Assembly: GCF_021227995.1 (NCBI RefSeq)
Contig: NZ_CP089301.1
Coordinates: 2,976,001-3,040,000 of the forward strand
Source of the DNA: Novosphingobium kaempferiae
GTDB taxonomy: Bacteria > Pseudomonadota > Alphaproteobacteria > Sphingomonadales > Sphingomonadaceae
Direction: 5' to 3'
Length of the DNA stretch: 64,000 bases
Below are positions 8,670-16,902 of the stretch, one piece after another. Each line of letters starts with the position of its first letter. The stretch's first letter is position 1. Both the position numbers and the translations under genes were made by a program. The notes beneath the pieces are model-generated. The model ran no database searches. It was not told the DNA's origin and saw nothing but the letters and a program-made list of their open reading frames with translations.

Positions 8670-9989
8670 ATCGCCATCGGCATCTTCTCTTCCTTCGCGG
8701 GACAGGTTCCCGCTTCCGACGACGACCCGGACGCCGGGGACTTCGGCCTGCTGCGCAGCGTCGCGTCGGTCGACCGCGAGGCGCTGCTGCGGCGGCTCAC
8801 CGCGATCGAGCCTCAGGCGCCGCGCCGGTTGCTGGCCTACGAACCGCAGCTGCCGATGACGGACGCGATCACCCCGTACCTGCGGATGATCGACCAGTCG
8901 CGGATGTATTCCAACCAGGGCCCGCTGGTGAAGCGGCTCCAGCGGCGGCTGTGCGACCTGTTCGACCTGCCCGAAGAGACCGTCGTCGCCACCAGTTCGG
9001 GCACCGCCGCGCTCGTCGCCGCGATCCTTGCGCACGCAGGCCCGGCCACGCCCGAGCGCCCTTACGCGCTGTGCCCTGCCTATACCTTCGTCGCCACCGC
9101 ATCGGCGGTGCGCCAGTGCGGCTTCGAGCCCTACCTTGCCGATGTCAGCGCGGAAACCTGGACGCTGGACCCGGACGTGCTGGCGTCGCACCCGATGCTG
9201 GACAAGATCGGCGTCGTGGTGCCCGTCTGCCTCTATGGCCGCCCCATCGATGTCGAGCGCTGGGCCCGGTTCCAGCACGAGACCGGCGTGCCCGTGGTGA
9301 TCGACGCCGCCGCCGCCGTGGAGGCGCTGGCGGACGGGACGATGACCTGCGCCGCCGAGGTGCCGCTCGCCCTCAGCTTCCATGCGACCAAGGCGCTGGG
9401 CTGCGGCGAAGGCGGCTGCGTCGTCTGGCCGGACCTTGCCATGGCGGCACGCACCGCGCAGGCGACCAACTTCGGCTTCATGGGATCGCGCAACAGCCAG
9501 ACCGCCAGCCTCAACGGCAAGATGAGCGAATACCACGCCGCCGTGGCGCTGGCCGAACTGGACGGCTGGGCCGCCAAGCGCGCCGACTTCGGCCGGACCA
9601 TCGCCGCCTACCGTGCCGCCTTCGCACGCGAGAACCTGCCGATAGACCGGCTGGCGACCTACCCGGAACTGGCGTCCAACTACGTCGTGCTCAAATGCCC
9701 GGACGGCACCATGCTGGAAGCGGTGCAGGCCGCGATGGACGCGGCGGGGATCGAGGCGCGGCTGTGGTACGGGCGCGGGATGCACCAGCACGACCACCTG
9801 CGCACCGCGCGCCGGGACGAACTGCCGGTGACGGACCGCCTGTCCGGCACCCTGCTCGGCCTGCCGATGGGCTCCGGCCTGACCAGCCTTGAGGTGGACC
9901 GCGTGGCGACGGTGCTGGCGATGCAGTTCCACGGCCCCGCCGCGATGGCGGGAATGCCACCGCTGCCGGATGTCCTCCACCCGGCCTGA
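8670..9989 (+). CDS. DegT/DnrJ/EryC1/StrS-family PLP sugar aminotransferase
   Basis: Cytoplasmic PLP enzyme that transaminates a nucleotide keto-sugar to an amino sugar. The family entry motif YLRMIDQSRMYSNQGPLVK, the phosphate-binding TSSGTAAL, the aspartate region VVIDAAAAVEAL and the PLP-lysine motif SFHATKALGCGEGG are all present, with GLPMGSGL near the end. No ATG precedes the conserved LLAYEPQLP segment after the previous gene stops. The best-placed start is a rare ATC at 8670 behind GGGAG, giving 439 residues. If only ATG is accepted, the first is at 8856 and would remove conserved sequence. Family is firm, start is uncertain. The product would feed the neighbouring glycosyltransferases. 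Confidence 0.85.
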   Translation: MAIGIFSSFAGQVPASDDDPDAGDFGLLRSVASVDREALLRRLTAIEPQAPRRLLAYEPQLPMTDAITPYLRMIDQSRMYSNQGPLVKRLQRRLCDLFDLPEETVVATSSGTAALVAAILAHAGPATPERPYALCPAYTFVATASAVRQCGFEPYLADVSAETWTLDPDVLASHPMLDKIGVVVPVCLYGRPIDVERWARFQHETGVPVVIDAAAAVEALADGTMTCAAEVPLALSFHATKALGCGEGGCVVWPDLAMAARTAQATNFGFMGSRNSQTASLNGKMSEYHAAVALAELDGWAAKRADFGRTIAAYRAAFARENLPIDRLATYPELASNYVVLKCPDGTMLEAVQAAMDAAGIEARLWYGRGMHQHDHLRTARRDELPVTDRLSGTLLGLPMGSGLTSLEVDRVATVLAMQFHGPAAMAGMPPLPDVLHPA

Positions 9990-10002
9990 GGGGGAAAACC
10001 GC

Positions 10003-10170
10003 CTGGCCCTTCCCCCCTGATGGGGGAAGAATAGCGAAGCTTGCTCCGTCAGGAGCTAGCGCAGCTTGGATGGGGGTGATTTTCCGCACACAGCGCCCAG
10101 CCTCTCACCCCCGCCCAACTTCGGCTAGTTCGCTACGCTCTCAAGCCTGCGTATCCCTCCCCCATCGAGG
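10003..10170. repeat. GC-rich intergenic repeat region (TCCCCC/GGGGGA type)
   Basis: The stretch carries complementary blocks such as CCCCCCTGATGGGGG at its left end, TGGGGGTGA in the middle, and CCCTCCCCCATCGAGGGGG at its right end. They can pair over long range and resemble a common alphaproteobacterial intergenic repeat. The right end overlaps the last codons of the glycosyltransferase gene on the minus strand. Confidence 0.6.
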
Positions 10171-11409
10171 GGGAGGGGAACTCAGCGTGGCCCGGCTCTC
10201 GCCGAGGATCCGAGCGCAGATCGCCTGCGCCTGCGCTTCCCATGAGCGCCGCCCGGACATCGCCTGGCCTGCCGCCACCAGCGCATCGCGCTCGGGGCCC
10301 TGCGCCAGCGCGGTGCGGGCGGCGCGCACGATCGAATCGACGCTCATCGGGTCGCAGTAGAGCGCCGCGCGCCCGCAGCGCTCCCACATCGAGGGGATGT
10401 TGGACACCACCACCGGGCACCCGAAGTGCGCGGCTTCCAGCGGCGGCAGCGGGCAGGCCTCGTAGAGCGAGGGGAACAGCAGCAGCCGCGCATTTCGGTA
10501 GATGCCGGCAAGGCGCGCGCTGTCGTTGATCTGGCCGAGGAAGTGGATGCGATGGGCGACGTCGGCGGGCACTTCGCACCGGGGCTTCTGGAGGATCCCG
10601 CCCGAAGCGCCGACGAACACGAAGTCGAGGTCGTCCTCGCGCGCCAGTCGCACGGCGGCGGCCAGCGTGCGCTCGAAGTTCTTGCGGCGCGAGAGCGAGC
10701 CCACGTAGAGCCCGTAAGGCTCCGCGATCTCCGGCAGGGCATCCGCGCCCGCGCTGCCGCCGCCGCTCCAGCCGCCGTTGGGCGCGACCGTGATGCGCGG
10801 CGCAGCGGCGGGGGAAAGGCGGACGAGCCGCTCCCGCTCGGTCTGCGACACGGTGACGATATGGCGCGCCGCGCGCATCAGCAGCGGCAGCATCCGGCGG
10901 TGCGCCATGCGGTAGCTCAGGCGATAGGCGGCGGGATGGTCGAGGAACGAGACGTCATGGATCATCACCGCGACGCGGCTCCATCCGGCCAGCAGCGTCA
11001 GCGCCGGGGCACTGTTGCCGAGGCACAGCAGAGTGCCGCCGGTCGCGCGGCGCGGCAGGTCGAGCTGCTCCCACCAGACGCCCCGGCGCGTGCCGACCGT
11101 CTCCACGGCGATGTGCCGCAAATTCAGCGGCTGCACCCACTCGCCCCGAGGCACCAGAAGCGTGACGTCGGCCACCAGTTCGCTGCGGTCCAGCATGGTG
11201 TCGATGCCGCGCACGATCTCTACCGCGACGCGCTGCACGCCGGTCGCCTGCTGGACGAGGAAGCGGCCGTTGACGAACAGCTGCGGCCTGCGCGGGACGG
11301 CGGCGTCCACGGTCGCGCGGTCCTGCACTTCGTCGGGCAGGAGACTGCGAAGCCATGAAGGTTGCGCCACCGTTCGATCCATCCGAGCAGACCACCGTTC
11401 CCCGGCCAT
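10141..11409 (-). CDS. Family 4 (GT-B) glycosyltransferase
   Basis: Retaining glycosyltransferase of about 422 residues. The N-terminal domain has LFVNGRFLVQQATGVQRVAVEIVRGID, a motif found in GT4 enzymes that act on polysaccharide repeat units. The C-terminal domain has YVGSLSRRKNFERTLAA and the donor-site motif LFPSLYEACPLPPLEAAHFGCPVVVSNIPSM, with the expected E-x7-E arrangement. Candidate starts are 11412/11409 (ATGATG) and 11382; none has a strong ribosome-binding site. An upstream in-frame start would add about 50 arginine-rich residues that look spurious. The last dozen residues (SSPPPRWGRDTQA) are encoded by an intergenic repeat, so the original stop was probably upstream or the repeat moved in. 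Transcribed divergently from the GMC oxidoreductase. Confidence 0.85.
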   Translation of the reverse strand: MAGERWSARMDRTVAQPSWLRSLLPDEVQDRATVDAAVPRRPQLFVNGRFLVQQATGVQRVAVEIVRGIDTMLDRSELVADVTLLVPRGEWVQPLNLRHIAVETVGTRRGVWWEQLDLPRRATGGTLLCLGNSAPALTLLAGWSRVAVMIHDVSFLDHPAAYRLSYRMAHRRMLPLLMRAARHIVTVSQTERERLVRLSPAAAPRITVAPNGGWSGGGSAGADALPEIAEPYGLYVGSLSRRKNFERTLAAAVRLAREDDLDFVFVGASGGILQKPRCEVPADVAHRIHFLGQINDSARLAGIYRNARLLLFPSLYEACPLPPLEAAHFGCPVVVSNIPSMWERCGRAALYCDPMSVDSIVRAARTALAQGPERDALVAAGQAMSGRRSWEAQAQAICARILGESRATLSSPPPRWGRDTQA

Positions 11410-11726
11410 CATTGCCGGATTGTAAAAGGTAGAAATCAATCGCCGATCCGGGGGCCTACTCCAACCGGTCCATGAGGAGTAATCCCGATTCGTGCGCGCC
11501 TCACGGGAACTTCCGCGCAGCGCGGTTTCAGGCGCGCGATCGGGCGGATTATCCAATGGTATTAATCATTCATGCCTGATTGCGGGTGGGCTGGATCGGT
11601 GGAAGCAAGGGACCGGGCCACAGCGGCAGATCGCGCGCGTGGCCCCGGGGGGTTCATGCGATGCGACACGCCGCCGATGCCCGCGCCCCGGCGCGCCACA
11701 TCGTCCGCAGGGGCGGGCGCTAGCGC
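11410..11726. other. Divergent intergenic region between glycosyltransferase and GMC oxidoreductase
   Basis: About 315 bases without a convincing gene. An AT-richer core near 11550-11575 (GGTATTAATCATTCATG) is the most promoter-like part. The plus-strand frame of the GMC gene is closed by a TAG directly before its ATG, so that protein cannot extend leftward. No repeat, operator or RNA gene was recognised. Confidence 0.5.
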
Positions 11727-13184
11727 ATGGCTTCGCTCAGGAGCCAGGTACGCGCGGCGGACATCGCGGGCAGGCACTTCGACACGGTGGTGATCGGCTC
11801 CGGCTTCGGTTCGGGCTTCTTCCTCCACGAAGCGCTGCGCCATGCCCGCACCGGGCGGGTGCTGGTGCTCGAATGGGGCGACATCCGCAGCCATGCCGAC
11901 CAGTGGGCCGACGGCCGCCAGACGCACATCGCGCCGGAATCGACGTATGCCAACGAGAGCCCCCGCCCGTGGAACTTCACCATCGGCTTCGGCGGCGGCA
12001 CCAACTGCTGGTTCGCGCAGACCCCGCGCTTCCATCCGACCGACTTCCGCCTGCGCAGCCTCTACGGCGCCGGGCGCGACTGGCCGTTCGACTATGCCGC
12101 GCTGGAGCCGTTCTACTGCGAGGCGGAGGACATCATGGCGATCTCCGGCGACGACGCGATGGGCCGCGTGCTGCCGCGTTCGAAGCCGTTCCCGCAGCCG
12201 CCGCACATCCCCTCCACCCCCGACGCCCGGCTGAAGCGCGCGCGGCCGGAGCAGCACTTCGTCATGCCCACCGCCCGCGCCCGACAGGCGACCGAGACGC
12301 GCGGGCCGTGCTGCGCCAACCTGCGCTGCTCGCTGTGCCCGGTGGACGCCAAGTTCACCGCCAACAACGGGCTGATGGACGTGTTCCAGCACCCCTCGGT
12401 CAGCGTCTGTCCCGGTGCGGAAGTGCTGAGCCTGGAGGCGCAGGGCGGCGCCGTGCGCTCGGTCGTGTTCCGCTCCGGCGGGAAGGAGTACAGCGTCAGC
12501 GGCGACCTCTTCGTGCTGGGGGCCAACGCCATCCATTCCCCGGCGATCCTGCTGCGGTCCGGCATCGACCGGGGACCGGTCGGCAGGGGCCTGCACGAAG
12601 CCTACGGCATCGAGGTGGAGGTCTTCCTCGACGGGGTGGATAACTTCGACGGCAGCACGATCACCACCGGGCTCGACTACGGCGCCTACGACGGCGCGTT
12701 CCGCTCCACCTCCGGCGCGGCGCTGCTCTATTTCGAGAACCGCTGGAAGTTCGGCTTCCGGCCCGAGCCCGGCAGGTGGCGCCAGACCCTGCCCATCGTC
12801 ATCGTCGTCGAGGACCTGCCGCGCGACAGCGACGCGGTCGTGCTCGCCCCTGACGGCCGGGCGCGCGTGGTCGGCAAGGAGCCGGGGCGCTACGCCCTCG
12901 ACGGTGCGGACCGGGCGTTCGACCAGTTGCCCGAGATCCTTTCCGCCCTGCCGGTCGAGCGGATCGAGCGGCGGCTGGTCCGCCCCACCGAAAGCCACCT
13001 TCAGGGCAGCCTGCGCATGGGCACCGACCCCGCCGACGCCGTGGTGGACGCGGGGCAGGTGCATCACGCCTTCCGCAACCTCGTCGTCGTCGGCTCCAGC
13101 GTGTTCCCCACCTGCTCCGCCAGCAATCCCAGCCTCACCGTGGGCGCGATGTCGATCCGCGCCGCAAGGAGCCTCCTCGCATGA
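11727..13184 (+). CDS. GMC-family FAD oxidoreductase resembling the FAD-glucose dehydrogenase catalytic subunit
   Basis: FAD-dependent dehydrogenase of 485 residues. The dinucleotide motif VVIGSGFGSGFFLHEAL lies at residues about 20-37, a GMC-type GFGGGTNCWFAQTPR near 90, and a C-terminal ESHLQGSLRMGTDP with SNPSLTVGAMSIRAARSL, as in GMC enzymes. Residues 195-201 read CCANLRC, a CC-x4-C pattern like the 3Fe-4S ligands of bacterial FAD-glucose dehydrogenase alpha subunits. There is no signal peptide of its own. The next gene encodes a small Tat-signal protein and overlaps it by an ATGA quartet, which suggests a complex exported by the partner's signal. No cytochrome c subunit follows. Substrate could be a sugar or sugar derivative; this is inferred from family and context only. 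Confidence 0.83.
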   Translation: MASLRSQVRAADIAGRHFDTVVIGSGFGSGFFLHEALRHARTGRVLVLEWGDIRSHADQWADGRQTHIAPESTYANESPRPWNFTIGFGGGTNCWFAQTPRFHPTDFRLRSLYGAGRDWPFDYAALEPFYCEAEDIMAISGDDAMGRVLPRSKPFPQPPHIPSTPDARLKRARPEQHFVMPTARARQATETRGPCCANLRCSLCPVDAKFTANNGLMDVFQHPSVSVCPGAEVLSLEAQGGAVRSVVFRSGGKEYSVSGDLFVLGANAIHSPAILLRSGIDRGPVGRGLHEAYGIEVEVFLDGVDNFDGSTITTGLDYGAYDGAFRSTSGAALLYFENRWKFGFRPEPGRWRQTLPIVIVVEDLPRDSDAVVLAPDGRARVVGKEPGRYALDGADRAFDQLPEILSALPVERIERRLVRPTESHLQGSLRMGTDPADAVVDAGQVHHAFRNLVVVGSSVFPTCSASNPSLTVGAMSIRAARSLLA

Positions 13185-13618
13185 GCCGCATCAGCCGCAG
13201 GACCGTCCTTGCCGGGATCGGCGTCGCCGGAGTGGCGGGATCGGGCGGGATCGCGCTGTTCATGACGGCGGGCGGTCGCACCGAGGCGATGCGCGCCATC
13301 CTCCACCGCCTCGTCGGCCCCTTCACCATGGCCGACGCCGAATTCGCCCGCTTCGCGCAGGATTTCGAGAAGGCGTACCGCGCGATGGGCGCGCTGGAGG
13401 CGGACATGCTGCGCTTCTTCGAGACCGCAGGCCCGGTTCGCAACCTGACGCGCCTGCGCCCGGCGGTGGCGGCGCGGCTGGAGAGCTTCGACCGCAAGCT
13501 GCTGACCGAGTTCGCTCTCGCCACCGGGCTCACCGGGGCGCCGCCCACGGCGCCGCTCGAATATCGCGGGCTCTTCGCCGCCAACCCCTGCACCAACCCC
13601 TTCGCGCACCTCTCCTGA
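13181..13618 (+). CDS. Small Tat-signal protein, probable partner subunit of the GMC oxidoreductase
   Basis: Protein of 145 residues opening with MSRISRRTVLAGIGVAGVAGSGGIALFM, a twin-arginine (SRRTVLA) signal followed by a hydrophobic segment. The remainder is mostly helical in character, with no recognised catalytic motif. Its position directly behind the GMC gene, with overlapping stop and start, parallels the gamma (small, Tat-bearing) subunits of gluconate and FAD-glucose dehydrogenases, which escort the flavoprotein to the periplasm. It is shorter than many of those subunits. Function is inferred from context; sequence similarity to a named family was not established. Confidence 0.6.
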   Translation: MSRISRRTVLAGIGVAGVAGSGGIALFMTAGGRTEAMRAILHRLVGPFTMADAEFARFAQDFEKAYRAMGALEADMLRFFETAGPVRNLTRLRPAVAARLESFDRKLLTEFALATGLTGAPPTAPLEYRGLFAANPCTNPFAHLS

Positions 13619-13775
13619 CTCCTCGAAAGAGGTAGGAACGGCGGATTTCGGCCCGAAATGATTAGGCTCTTCTTAGCAGTGGCCTCGGATGGCGTAGCTA
13701 CCGATAAGGCGGTTTGTAGCCGTTAACGCTGAAGGCCGTCGTCGCGGACCCGAGGCAGCAAGGTCGGGGTGTGTC

Positions 13776-14060
13776 ATGAGTGACTCGTCGCGTTCGAACG
13801 CCCGAGGGGGCGGAAATCCTCTTGACCCCATCGCGAATGCCCATGACGAGATCGACTATCGGGCCTTCGCTCCGGTATCGCGCCAGCTTGCCGCCAGCTA
13901 CGCCTGCATCGCCGAGATGGGCTTGCCCGCCAGCGCCGTCGCCGTCGCCATGCTGGGCGCGACGGTCAATTTCTACGAGTGCTTCGGCATGTCGCAGGAA
14001 CTGCCCTCCACCCTGCGCGCGCTGGCCGACACGCTGGAATTCACCCGGCCGATGTCCTGA
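13776..14060 (+). CDS. Small hypothetical protein
   Basis: Unrecognised protein of 94 residues. A polar N-terminal tail (about 1-25) is followed by a likely helical region with FAPVSRQLAASYACIAEMGLPASAVAVAMLGATVNFYECFG and LPSTLRALADTLEF. No signal peptide is evident. The codon pattern is GC-rich in third positions like its neighbours, which supports a real gene. It stands alone after an AT-richer 157-base gap and before a pyruvyltransferase gene. No role can be assigned; a small regulatory or adaptor role near the glycan locus is speculation. Confidence 0.5.
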   Translation: MSDSSRSNARGGGNPLDPIANAHDEIDYRAFAPVSRQLAASYACIAEMGLPASAVAVAMLGATVNFYECFGMSQELPSTLRALADTLEFTRPMS

Positions 14061-14237
14061 TCTTCGGGCCTAGTCTGCTGTTATGGCCGGACGCCTGCGC
14101 AGCCCCCTACCCATTTCGGAGCCCCCCGTTTGCGCGTCTTCGCCACGGGTCCGCAATTGCATAGCCTTCCGATGATGGCGGGGCGGGTGCCTCCACCCCG
14201 CCGGGCGGCCCCGCGCCGACCGATGCAAGGATAGTCG

Positions 14238-15572
14238 ATGGAAGCCGCCCACCACCTGGCACTGCGTCGCGAACCGGGCGAGGCACCGGCTACGCAGCCG
14301 GGCATCGCGCCGTTCCGCCCGCAGGAGGCGGCGACGACGACGCACCGGATCGGCATCTTCAACGTCAAGTACAGCCCCAATCTCGGCGACGGGATCATCG
14401 CCGAATGCCTTGAAGGCGAGTTGCGCCGCGCCGATCCGCGCGTCGAGCCGGTGTCGATCGACCTCGCCGGGCGCACCGCCTTCGACCCCGCCCACGGCAA
14501 TAACCGCGCCGCGATGCTGGCGGTGATAGAGCGCCTGCCCGCCCCCCTGCGCGCGCGGATCGTGCCTGCCCTGCTGCTGGCGCTGGTGCGGCTGCGCATG
14601 GCCCCGCGCTGGCGCGAGCAGCTGAAGCACTGCGACAGCGTGATCGTCGGCGGCGGAGCGCTGTTCCAGGACGTCGACCAGAACTTCCCGGTCAAGATTT
14701 CCGAGGCGCTCAAGCTCGCCAATGCGCGCGGGCTGCCGGTCGCCGTCGCCAGCGTCGGGGTATCCGGGCAATGGTCGCGCGCGGGACGGCGGCGACTGGC
14801 CGCGCGCCTGCTCGCGGCGCGGATCGTCAGCCTCTCGGTCCGTGATACCCAATCGGCATCGGCATGGCGCGCGGTCATGGGGACTCTCGGCATTGGTGCG
14901 GTCGCCCACGCGCCCGACCCGGGCCTGTTGACCGCGCGGCAGTACGGCCCCGCACCCCGGCCCGACGCCACGGGCCCGCGCGTCGGCATCTGCGTCACCG
15001 CGCCCATCGCGCTCCGGCTCCATCACGACGACGGGCACGACGACCGCCAGCTCGAGACATGGATGGTCGCGGTCGCGCGCGAACTTGCCGCGCTCGGCAA
15101 CGAGGTCATGCTGTTCACCAACGGCAGCCCGGAGGACCGGCTGTTCCGCGACCGCCTGAAGATCGCGCTGGCCGACGATGCCGCGATCCGCTTCGCCCCC
15201 GACTTCGCGCGGCCCGGGGAACTGGCGCATACCCTCGCCGGGTTCGACTGCGTGCTGGCGCACCGACTGCACGCCTGCATCGTCGCCTATTCGTACAAGG
15301 TGCCGACGGTCGGCTTCGCGTGGGACGGCAAGCTGCGCAGCTTCTTCGAGCAGACCGGGCGCGGCTATTTCGTGATCGACCCGCGCGAGGCGAGCCCGCT
15401 CCACGTCGCCGACCTTGCCATGGCGGCGATGGCGCAGGGGATCGACGGGCAGACCCACGCGCACCTGCAGGAGACCGCGAAAGGCGCGATCCATGCGCTG
15501 GCGCAGCGGCTGCTTTCGGGCAGAGACCTTGCCGCCACCGAGCAGAAGATCAACGGAGCACGGGCCGGATGA
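14238..15572 (+). CDS. Polysaccharide pyruvyl transferase family protein (first of two)
   Basis: Predicted to transfer pyruvate from phosphoenolpyruvate onto a sugar of the repeat unit, forming a ketal that gives the exopolysaccharide negative charge. Protein of 444 residues. Family motifs are IGIFNVKYSPNLGDGIIAECL near residue 35, VIVGGGALFQDVDQNF, LPVAVASVGVSGQW, and the C-terminal VLAHRLHACIVAYSYKVPTVGFAWDGKLRSFFEQTG. The start ATG follows AAGGAT. The stop overlaps the next glycosyltransferase gene (ATGA). It heads a six-gene, closely packed operon ending with the flippase at 21276. Confidence 0.85.
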   Translation: MEAAHHLALRREPGEAPATQPGIAPFRPQEAATTTHRIGIFNVKYSPNLGDGIIAECLEGELRRADPRVEPVSIDLAGRTAFDPAHGNNRAAMLAVIERLPAPLRARIVPALLLALVRLRMAPRWREQLKHCDSVIVGGGALFQDVDQNFPVKISEALKLANARGLPVAVASVGVSGQWSRAGRRRLAARLLAARIVSLSVRDTQSASAWRAVMGTLGIGAVAHAPDPGLLTARQYGPAPRPDATGPRVGICVTAPIALRLHHDDGHDDRQLETWMVAVARELAALGNEVMLFTNGSPEDRLFRDRLKIALADDAAIRFAPDFARPGELAHTLAGFDCVLAHRLHACIVAYSYKVPTVGFAWDGKLRSFFEQTGRGYFVIDPREASPLHVADLAMAAMAQGIDGQTHAHLQETAKGAIHALAQRLLSGRDLAATEQKINGARAG

Positions 15573-16900
15573 TCGAGCGCATCGTCGTCGTCAACGATCT
15601 CGCGCAGCCCAAGGGCGGGGCCTCGCAGCTCGCGATGGAATCCGCCGTGCAGTTCGCGCGGCGCGGGCATCGGGTGACGGTGCTGTGCGGATCGACCGGC
15701 AACGACGACCTCGCGGACGAAGGGATCGAGGTGGTCGCGCTCGGCCAGGGCCGCCTGCTCGAATCCAATCCGGTGACGACCGCCGTGCGCGGGCTCTACA
15801 ACCGGCCCGCCGCCAGCATGGTGGCGCGCTGGATCGCCGCCAACGACACGCCGCGCACGGTCTATCACATCCACGGCTGGTCGCAGATCCTCTCCCCCGC
15901 GCTGTTCAACGGCATGGTGGCGGTGCGCGGGCGCACGCTGGTCCACGCGCACGACTTCTTCTTCTCCTGCCCGAACGGGGCGATGTTCCACTTCGGCAAG
16001 GACGCGCCCTGCCCGGCGAAACCGATGAGCCTGCCCTGCATCGCCTCGGCCTGCGACCGGCGGGGCATGGCCTCGAAGCTGTGGCGCGTCGGGCGGCAGA
16101 GCATCCAGAACGCGCTGCTGCGCGACTATCCGCTGCCGCTGCTGCTGATCCACGGCGGCATGGCCCCCTACTTCGCGCGCTCGGGCGTGCTGGCGCGCGA
16201 CATGGCGGTGCTGCCCAACCCGGTGCGCCCCTTCGTGCCCGACCGCATCGCGGCGGAGCGCAACCGCAGCGTCCTGTTCGTCGGTCGCCTCGAAGCGACC
16301 AAGGGGATCGACCTTGCCGCAGAGGCCTGCCGCCGCGCCGGAGTGCGCCTCGTCGCGGTGGGCACCGGCGATCTGGGCGACGACCTCAAGCGCTGCTACC
16401 CCGAGATGTCGTGGGTCGGGCGGCACGAGCACGACCGCATCGCCGCCTTCGCGCGCGAGGCCCGCGTCGCCGTCATGCCCAGCCGCCATATCGAACCCTT
16501 CGGCCTTGCCGCCGTGGAGGCGCTGTGGAGCGGCCTGCCGGTGGTGACTTCCGCCGATGCCCTGATCGCGCCCGACATCGTGGCGGCAGGCGCGGGGCTG
16601 GCCGTGAACCCGCGCGACGCCGACGCCTTCGCGGGCGCGCTCGCCGGCATCTTCGCCGACGATGCGTTGACGCTGGGCATGAGCGAGAACGCGCACCGCC
16701 GCACGACCGGCCTCGCGCTGTCGCCCGACCGCTGGCTCGATGCGCTGGAGGCGGCCTACGAAGGCTACCTCGACGGCGGACGCCCCGGCCTCGTCACGGC
16801 GGTGCGCCGCAGCGTTGCCGGGACCGGACCGGCCCCGGTCACCACGCTGGCCCCAAGGCTCCGCCCGTTCCGCAACCGCCCGGCCCTGTGGGGAGTGTGA
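15569..16900 (+). CDS. Family 4 glycosyltransferase (operon position 2)
   Basis: Glycosyltransferase of 443 residues, GT-B fold. N-terminal IERIVVVNDLAQPKGGASQLAMESAVQFARRGH is the acceptor-domain entry with a KGGAS motif; VYHIHGWSQIL and LVHAHDFFFSCPNG follow. The donor domain has NRSVLFVGRLEATKGIDLAAEACRRAG and MPSRHIEPFGLAAVEALWSGLPVVTS, the E-x7-E motif of GT4. The ATG overlaps the pyruvyltransferase stop, and the stop lies two bases before the next gene. No membrane helix is seen. Sugar specificity cannot be read from sequence. Confidence 0.88.
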   Translation: MIERIVVVNDLAQPKGGASQLAMESAVQFARRGHRVTVLCGSTGNDDLADEGIEVVALGQGRLLESNPVTTAVRGLYNRPAASMVARWIAANDTPRTVYHIHGWSQILSPALFNGMVAVRGRTLVHAHDFFFSCPNGAMFHFGKDAPCPAKPMSLPCIASACDRRGMASKLWRVGRQSIQNALLRDYPLPLLLIHGGMAPYFARSGVLARDMAVLPNPVRPFVPDRIAAERNRSVLFVGRLEATKGIDLAAEACRRAGVRLVAVGTGDLGDDLKRCYPEMSWVGRHEHDRIAAFAREARVAVMPSRHIEPFGLAAVEALWSGLPVVTSADALIAPDIVAAGAGLAVNPRDADAFAGALAGIFADDALTLGMSENAHRRTTGLALSPDRWLDALEAAYEGYLDGGRPGLVTAVRRSVAGTGPAPVTTLAPRLRPFRNRPALWGV

Positions 16901-16902
16901 AG

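Noticed and set aside
11492..12643. Plus-strand frame covering the GMC gene in another phase
   Set aside because: Arginine- and proline-rich shadow of the GMC oxidoreductase with no motif of its own.
14864..15568. Upstream extension of the GT4 gene (frame open before 15569)
   Set aside because: The extension overlaps the pyruvyltransferase gene and is arginine/alanine-rich noise; the true start overlaps the stop as ATGA.
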